64,000 bases of DNA, taken from positions 23,323-87,322 of the forward strand of contig NZ_VUMI01000024.1 in the NCBI RefSeq assembly GCF_009696275.1, written 5' to 3'. Under the pieces are notes generated by a model. The model saw only the letters and a program-made list of their open reading frames with translations. It was not told where the DNA came from and ran no database searches. Made by a program: the position numbers and the translations under genes. Every line of letters starts with the position of its first letter. Within the stretch, counting starts at the first letter, position 1. Origin of the DNA: Eisenbergiella porci. Lineage in GTDB: Bacteria > Bacillota > Clostridia > Lachnospirales > Lachnospiraceae. Positions 61,686-64,000 of the stretch are shown here, one piece after another.

Positions 61686-63584
61686 TCACAAGCGCCCGAA
61701 GGCGTAGAAATGTGTCTGCCAGTAGCTTGAATTGATATTTGCGTATTGGATGGGAGAACCACAATGGAGCATCATCCCGTCGCCCACATAAATCCCCACA
61801 TGGGACACAGGGCCGGGGCTGTCATAGGTTCCCGTGAAAAAGATAATGTCGCCCGGCTTTGCCTCGGAGGGGGAAATGATGGCGCACTGGTTGTAAATGC
61901 CCTGCGCCGTGGTACGGGGCAGGTTGTGGACGCCGCTGGCCGTGTACACCCAGCAGACAAAGCCCGAACAGTCAAAGGAGGTGGACGGGCTGGAGCCGCC
62001 CCACACATAAGGCCAGCCGATGTACTTTGTCGCCTCCGCCATGAGCGCCGCAAAGGCCGGGTCATCCAGCGCCTCGCCGGGTATCTCATAGCTGGGGCCG
62101 GTGTCCTCGCCGCCGGTATAAATCCCTTCCCACAAATAAGGCTTGTTGCCTTTGAGCTGCTGCATGACGGTGTAGATTTCCCGCTGCTGTTCATCCAGCC
62201 TCAGCAGGATCACGGCAGGCAGCGTTTTGTTTGTGAGGGTCACATTGAGGATGTAATACTCATAGGGGACTTCCTCGGTGGTGGTTTCTCCGGTTTCCGG
62301 GTCGGTGCTGGTTTCGGTGCGGTAGCGTATCTCGATTTCTTCCGTCAAGGTCAGCTCATACTGTGCCTCGAAGATCTCCCGCAGTTCGTCCTGCACCTGC
62401 TCCCGGAAATACACATGGTACTTTGCCGAGAGATAGGACGCCAGCTCATAGGGGTTGTGGCCGATCTCGTCCACGGAATAGCGGTACTCGTCATAGCCTG
62501 GATGGATGCTTTCGATGTTCGCTACCGTCTGCGCCAGTTCATTTTCCAGCGCCGTGTAGTCCTCGTCCACGCCAAGCAGGTCGGCGTCCTCCGAAGCATA
62601 GGAAGTGCCGGACACCGCATTGGCAAGACCGCTGCCAAGCGTGGGAAAGATGGAGCTTACCGCCGACAGGATATAGCAGACCAGCAGCAACAGCACCAAA
62701 ACCAAAACCGCCACAGGATGACGGGTCACAAACTGCGCCGCCCGCCGGGTCATATTCCCCGAAGCGGCAGCGGCTTTCTTTGCGGCCTTTGCGCTCTGTT
62801 TTGCCGCCGCCTTTGCCTCTTTGGAATACCGGCGTTTCAGTTTCCACTTCTGCTGTATCCGGGACAGCGGATTGCTGGCAAGCTCCGGGTGCTCGGCGGC
62901 CATCTTCTGAAAATCCACATTGGCCCGGGCTTTTATGTCCTTCCGTTCCCACTTTGCCACCTTCCGGGCCGGGTGTTCCCGCCAGCGCCGTTTGGCATAC
63001 CGGGTCAGTTTCCGGGTCCCGGCCTCGGCGGTCAGCTCGGATTTATGCGCTCCTTCCACGCCCACATTTTCATGCTCGACTTCGTGGATTTTGTTGTGGA
63101 AATAAAACCATGCCTCGGTGCGGGCTCCCCGGACGGCTTTCTTTGCAAGCCCCGGCGGCTTCTGCGCCGCCCGTTTCGCCTCGGCCTTATCCAGCTTCTC
63201 CCGGGCCTTTCCCAGCTTTTCCCCGGCGCGCTCCGCTTTGGCCTGCGCCTTCTGGTACTTGTCCTTTTTGCTCCCGGCTTTCTCGGCGGAGCCCTCCGGC
63301 TCCTGCGCCTTGCCGGTATCCTGCGGGCCGCCCCTGTCATCCTCCTGCCTCATGCGGTCAGAAGGGCGGGCTTTGCGGCTGTCCTCTTGAAACTTGCCGC
63401 TTTTGGACTTCGGGCCAGCATGGCCCGAAGCGCCGGTCTGCCCGGTATCCTCGTCCTCAAACCGCAGGCGTCGGGACGGCGCGGGGGAAGGCCCTTCCCG
63501 GTCAGCCGGTCCGGGGCGAGTGCTCCCGGTATCCTCCGGCGGCCCCGGCCTTTGAAAATTCCGTTTATCCGGTTTCTTTCCGAT
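61686..63584 (-). CDS. CD1108-type NlpC/P60 peptidoglycan hydrolase
   Basis: About 632 residues. A long basic, disordered N-terminal part (K/A/E-rich, with coiled coils such as EKAGSKKDKYQKAQAKAERA) leads to a membrane segment (PVAVLVLVLLLLVCYILSAV), an extracellular stalk domain, and a C-terminal NlpC/P60 domain with the catalytic Cys in SFDCSGFVCWVY, the His in VSHVGIYVGD and a GWPYVWGG start. It opens the cell wall for conjugation. ATG 63353 is the first standard start, but the family-like reading KKPDKRNFQRPGPPEDTG continues upstream without a stop to an ATC eight bases after AAAGGAGG, so I give 63584 as the likely 5' end. Confidence 0.8.
   Translation of the reverse strand: MGKKPDKRNFQRPGPPEDTGSTRPGPADREGPSPAPSRRLRFEDEDTGQTGASGHAGPKSKSGKFQEDSRKARPSDRMRQEDDRGGPQDTGKAQEPEGSAEKAGSKKDKYQKAQAKAERAGEKLGKAREKLDKAEAKRAAQKPPGLAKKAVRGARTEAWFYFHNKIHEVEHENVGVEGAHKSELTAEAGTRKLTRYAKRRWREHPARKVAKWERKDIKARANVDFQKMAAEHPELASNPLSRIQQKWKLKRRYSKEAKAAAKQSAKAAKKAAAASGNMTRRAAQFVTRHPVAVLVLVLLLLVCYILSAVSSIFPTLGSGLANAVSGTSYASEDADLLGVDEDYTALENELAQTVANIESIHPGYDEYRYSVDEIGHNPYELASYLSAKYHVYFREQVQDELREIFEAQYELTLTEEIEIRYRTETSTDPETGETTTEEVPYEYYILNVTLTNKTLPAVILLRLDEQQREIYTVMQQLKGNKPYLWEGIYTGGEDTGPSYEIPGEALDDPAFAALMAEATKYIGWPYVWGGSSPSTSFDCSGFVCWVYTASGVHNLPRTTAQGIYNQCAIISPSEAKPGDIIFFTGTYDSPGPVSHVGIYVGDGMMLHCGSPIQYANINSSYWQTHFYAFGRL
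63408..63430. repeat. 23-bp palindrome, copy 10 (translated)
   Basis: CTTCGGGCCA, centre GCA, TGGCCCGAAG. It lies in the N-terminal extension of the hydrolase gene and reads SGHAGPK. Confidence 0.93.
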
Positions 63585-63605
63585 GGCGTATCCCTCCTTT
63601 CCAAA

Positions 63606-63628
63606 CCTCGGGCCAGCATGGCCCGAAG
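63606..63628. repeat. 23-bp palindrome, copy 11
   Basis: CCTCGGGCCA, centre GCA, TGGCCCGAAG. It lies between the hydrolase start and the VirB4 stop, five bases before that stop. Confidence 0.97.
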
Positions 63629-63632
63629 TATG

Positions 63633-63872
63633 TTACGCCCGCTTCATTTCCTGTTTCTTGTCCTCCGGGCGGGTTGTCATAATGGCGTACAGCTCGGTAT
63701 TCTGCGGGAAGCGGTCAACAAACGGGATGGTGGTGTTCCCGAAGAACAACAGCCCTTCGCCGGAATTGGTGTGGGTCACATAGGAAAGCTGGTGGGGGCT
63801 GATACCGAGCTGTTTGGCTAAAATCTGCCTGTCGCCCTGCGCCTGCGAGAGCAGCACAAGGAAGTCCGAGTT
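63633..63872 (-). CDS. C-terminal end of VirB4-type ATPase (3' exon)
   Basis: About 80 residues from the C-terminus of a VirB4/TraE-type conjugation ATPase: NSDFLVLLSQAQGDRQILAK, LGISPHQLSYVTHTNSGEG, GLLFFGNTTIPFVDRFPQ and YAIMTTRPED are all typical of this end. The catalytic Walker motifs would be upstream, outside the window. The frame is open until a stop that arises in the following sequence, which is the 3' end of a group II intron. So this is the 3' exon of an interrupted gene. Function returns only if the intron is spliced out. Confidence 0.8.
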   Translation of the reverse strand, partial: NSDFLVLLSQAQGDRQILAKQLGISPHQLSYVTHTNSGEGLLFFGNTTIPFVDRFPQNTELYAIMTTRPEDKKQEMKRA

Positions 63873-63875
63873 TTA

Positions 63876-64000
63876 TAGTGATAGGTAAGCCCCTGATATC
63901 ATCTCAGGCTTTTCCCCCACTTCACACCGTGCATGCGACTTTCACCGCACACGGCGTTCCATCGGTTAGTAGATTTCGTTGTCTAAACAATCAAACCTGT
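63876..64000 (-). mobile_element. Group II intron, 3' end
   Basis: Read on the minus strand, this holds domain V (about 63956-63924): CCGTG and GCG pair with CGC and CACGG around a GAAA-type loop. It is followed by a domain VI-like stem and a CTTACCTATCAC-type 3' end next to the VirB4 exon. The intron boundary is at about 63873-63882. The main part of the intron lies beyond the window. Confidence 0.75.
63966..64000 (-). CDS. C-terminal end of the intron-encoded protein (partial)
   Basis: On the minus strand the frame ending at 63966 reads RFDCLDNEIY then stop, about ten bases ahead of domain V. This is where the reverse transcriptase/maturase reading frame of a group II intron ends. Only ten or so residues are visible, so the identity rests on position and the lack of a stop, not on motifs. 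Confidence 0.45.
   Translation of the reverse strand, partial: RFDCLDNEIY

Larger units (their letters stand above)
48215..64000. mobile_element. Integrative and conjugative element, Tn1549/CTn-like, partial
   Basis: From just after the surface-protein gene to the window end, almost all genes lie on the minus strand and belong to conjugative elements: serine recombinase, TnpW, relaxase, MobC, CD1845, CD1107 (DUF4366), DUF4315, CD1108-type hydrolase and VirB4. These families were first described in the C. difficile CTn elements. One end lies between 48215 and the recombinase stop at 48362; the exact junction is not defined because the second end is outside the window. The cargo block 51850-56241 is AT-richer than the backbone. 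Confidence 0.85.

Noticed and set aside
50245..63628. A CRISPR array made of the 23-bp repeats
   Set aside because: Spacing is irregular (about 0.2-5 kb), the units are palindromes at gene ends, and no cas genes are present.
61746..63821. A 691-codon open frame on the + strand opposite the hydrolase and VirB4 genes
   Set aside because: It is a GC-rich antisense shadow: the minus strand holds clear NlpC/P60 and VirB4 motifs, and the + translation has no domain and a biased His/Gly/Arg/Leu make-up.

Overview
The window looks like a chromosome segment of a gut Clostridia bacterium, most likely Lachnospiraceae. The grounds are strong AGGAGG ribosome binding sites, a YlmC/YmxH sporulation protein, ScpAB, EF-P, an S21 gene, a multi-gene sodium-pump decarboxylase, a DUF5688 protein and an arabinofuranosidase with an AraC regulator. 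No species can be named from the sequence alone.

Positions 1-48214 are ordinary chromosome, almost all on the + strand. In order they hold: a YlmC-like protein, nrdR and a small membrane protein; a five-gene dipeptide/nickel-type ABC importer; a YqeG phosphatase with three shikimate-pathway genes (aroE, aroK, aroQ) that overlap or abut; efp; a DUF5688 protein; tRNA-Arg(CCG); an SH3 protein; two long inverted repeats; gdhA with an attenuator-like leader; a decayed L-cysteine desulfidase-family gene; a small regulator and a diguanylate cyclase; an AI-2E-type permease and cardiolipin synthase; a flavodoxin-like protein, alaS and rpsU; a GH25 lysozyme and two D,D-carboxypeptidases; a metallophosphoesterase with scpA-scpB; a flotillin; a biotin-dependent sodium-pump decarboxylase operon with both carboxyltransferase types and a folded leader; a thioesterase; an AraC regulator divergent from a GH51 arabinofuranosidase; and an RND/MMPL exporter translationally coupled to a 1273-residue anchored surface protein.

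From about 48.3 kb to the window end lies the front part of an integrative and conjugative element related to Tn1549 and the C. difficile CTn elements. Nearly all its genes are on the minus strand: serine recombinase, TnpW, a small acidic protein, a sigma-like factor, relaxase, CD1845-type membrane protein, MobC, DUF4316-type proteins, a cysteine-rich VLP protein, CD1107 (DUF4366), DUF4315, a CD1108-type NlpC/P60 hydrolase and the C-terminal end of a VirB4 ATPase. The VirB4 gene is interrupted by a group II intron whose 3' end runs off the window. A cargo block at 51850-56241 (two-component system, ABC exporter, DUF4097 lipoprotein) looks like antimicrobial-peptide sensing and resistance.

The most unusual signal is a 23-bp palindrome present 11 times in the element, at most gene junctions and also inside three reading frames, always in the same frame. 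It is absent from the cargo block and was not seen in the chromosome. A roughly 300-nt noncoding stretch at 50563-50870, rich in hairpins and ending in an attenuator, is the best candidate here for an undescribed structured RNA.
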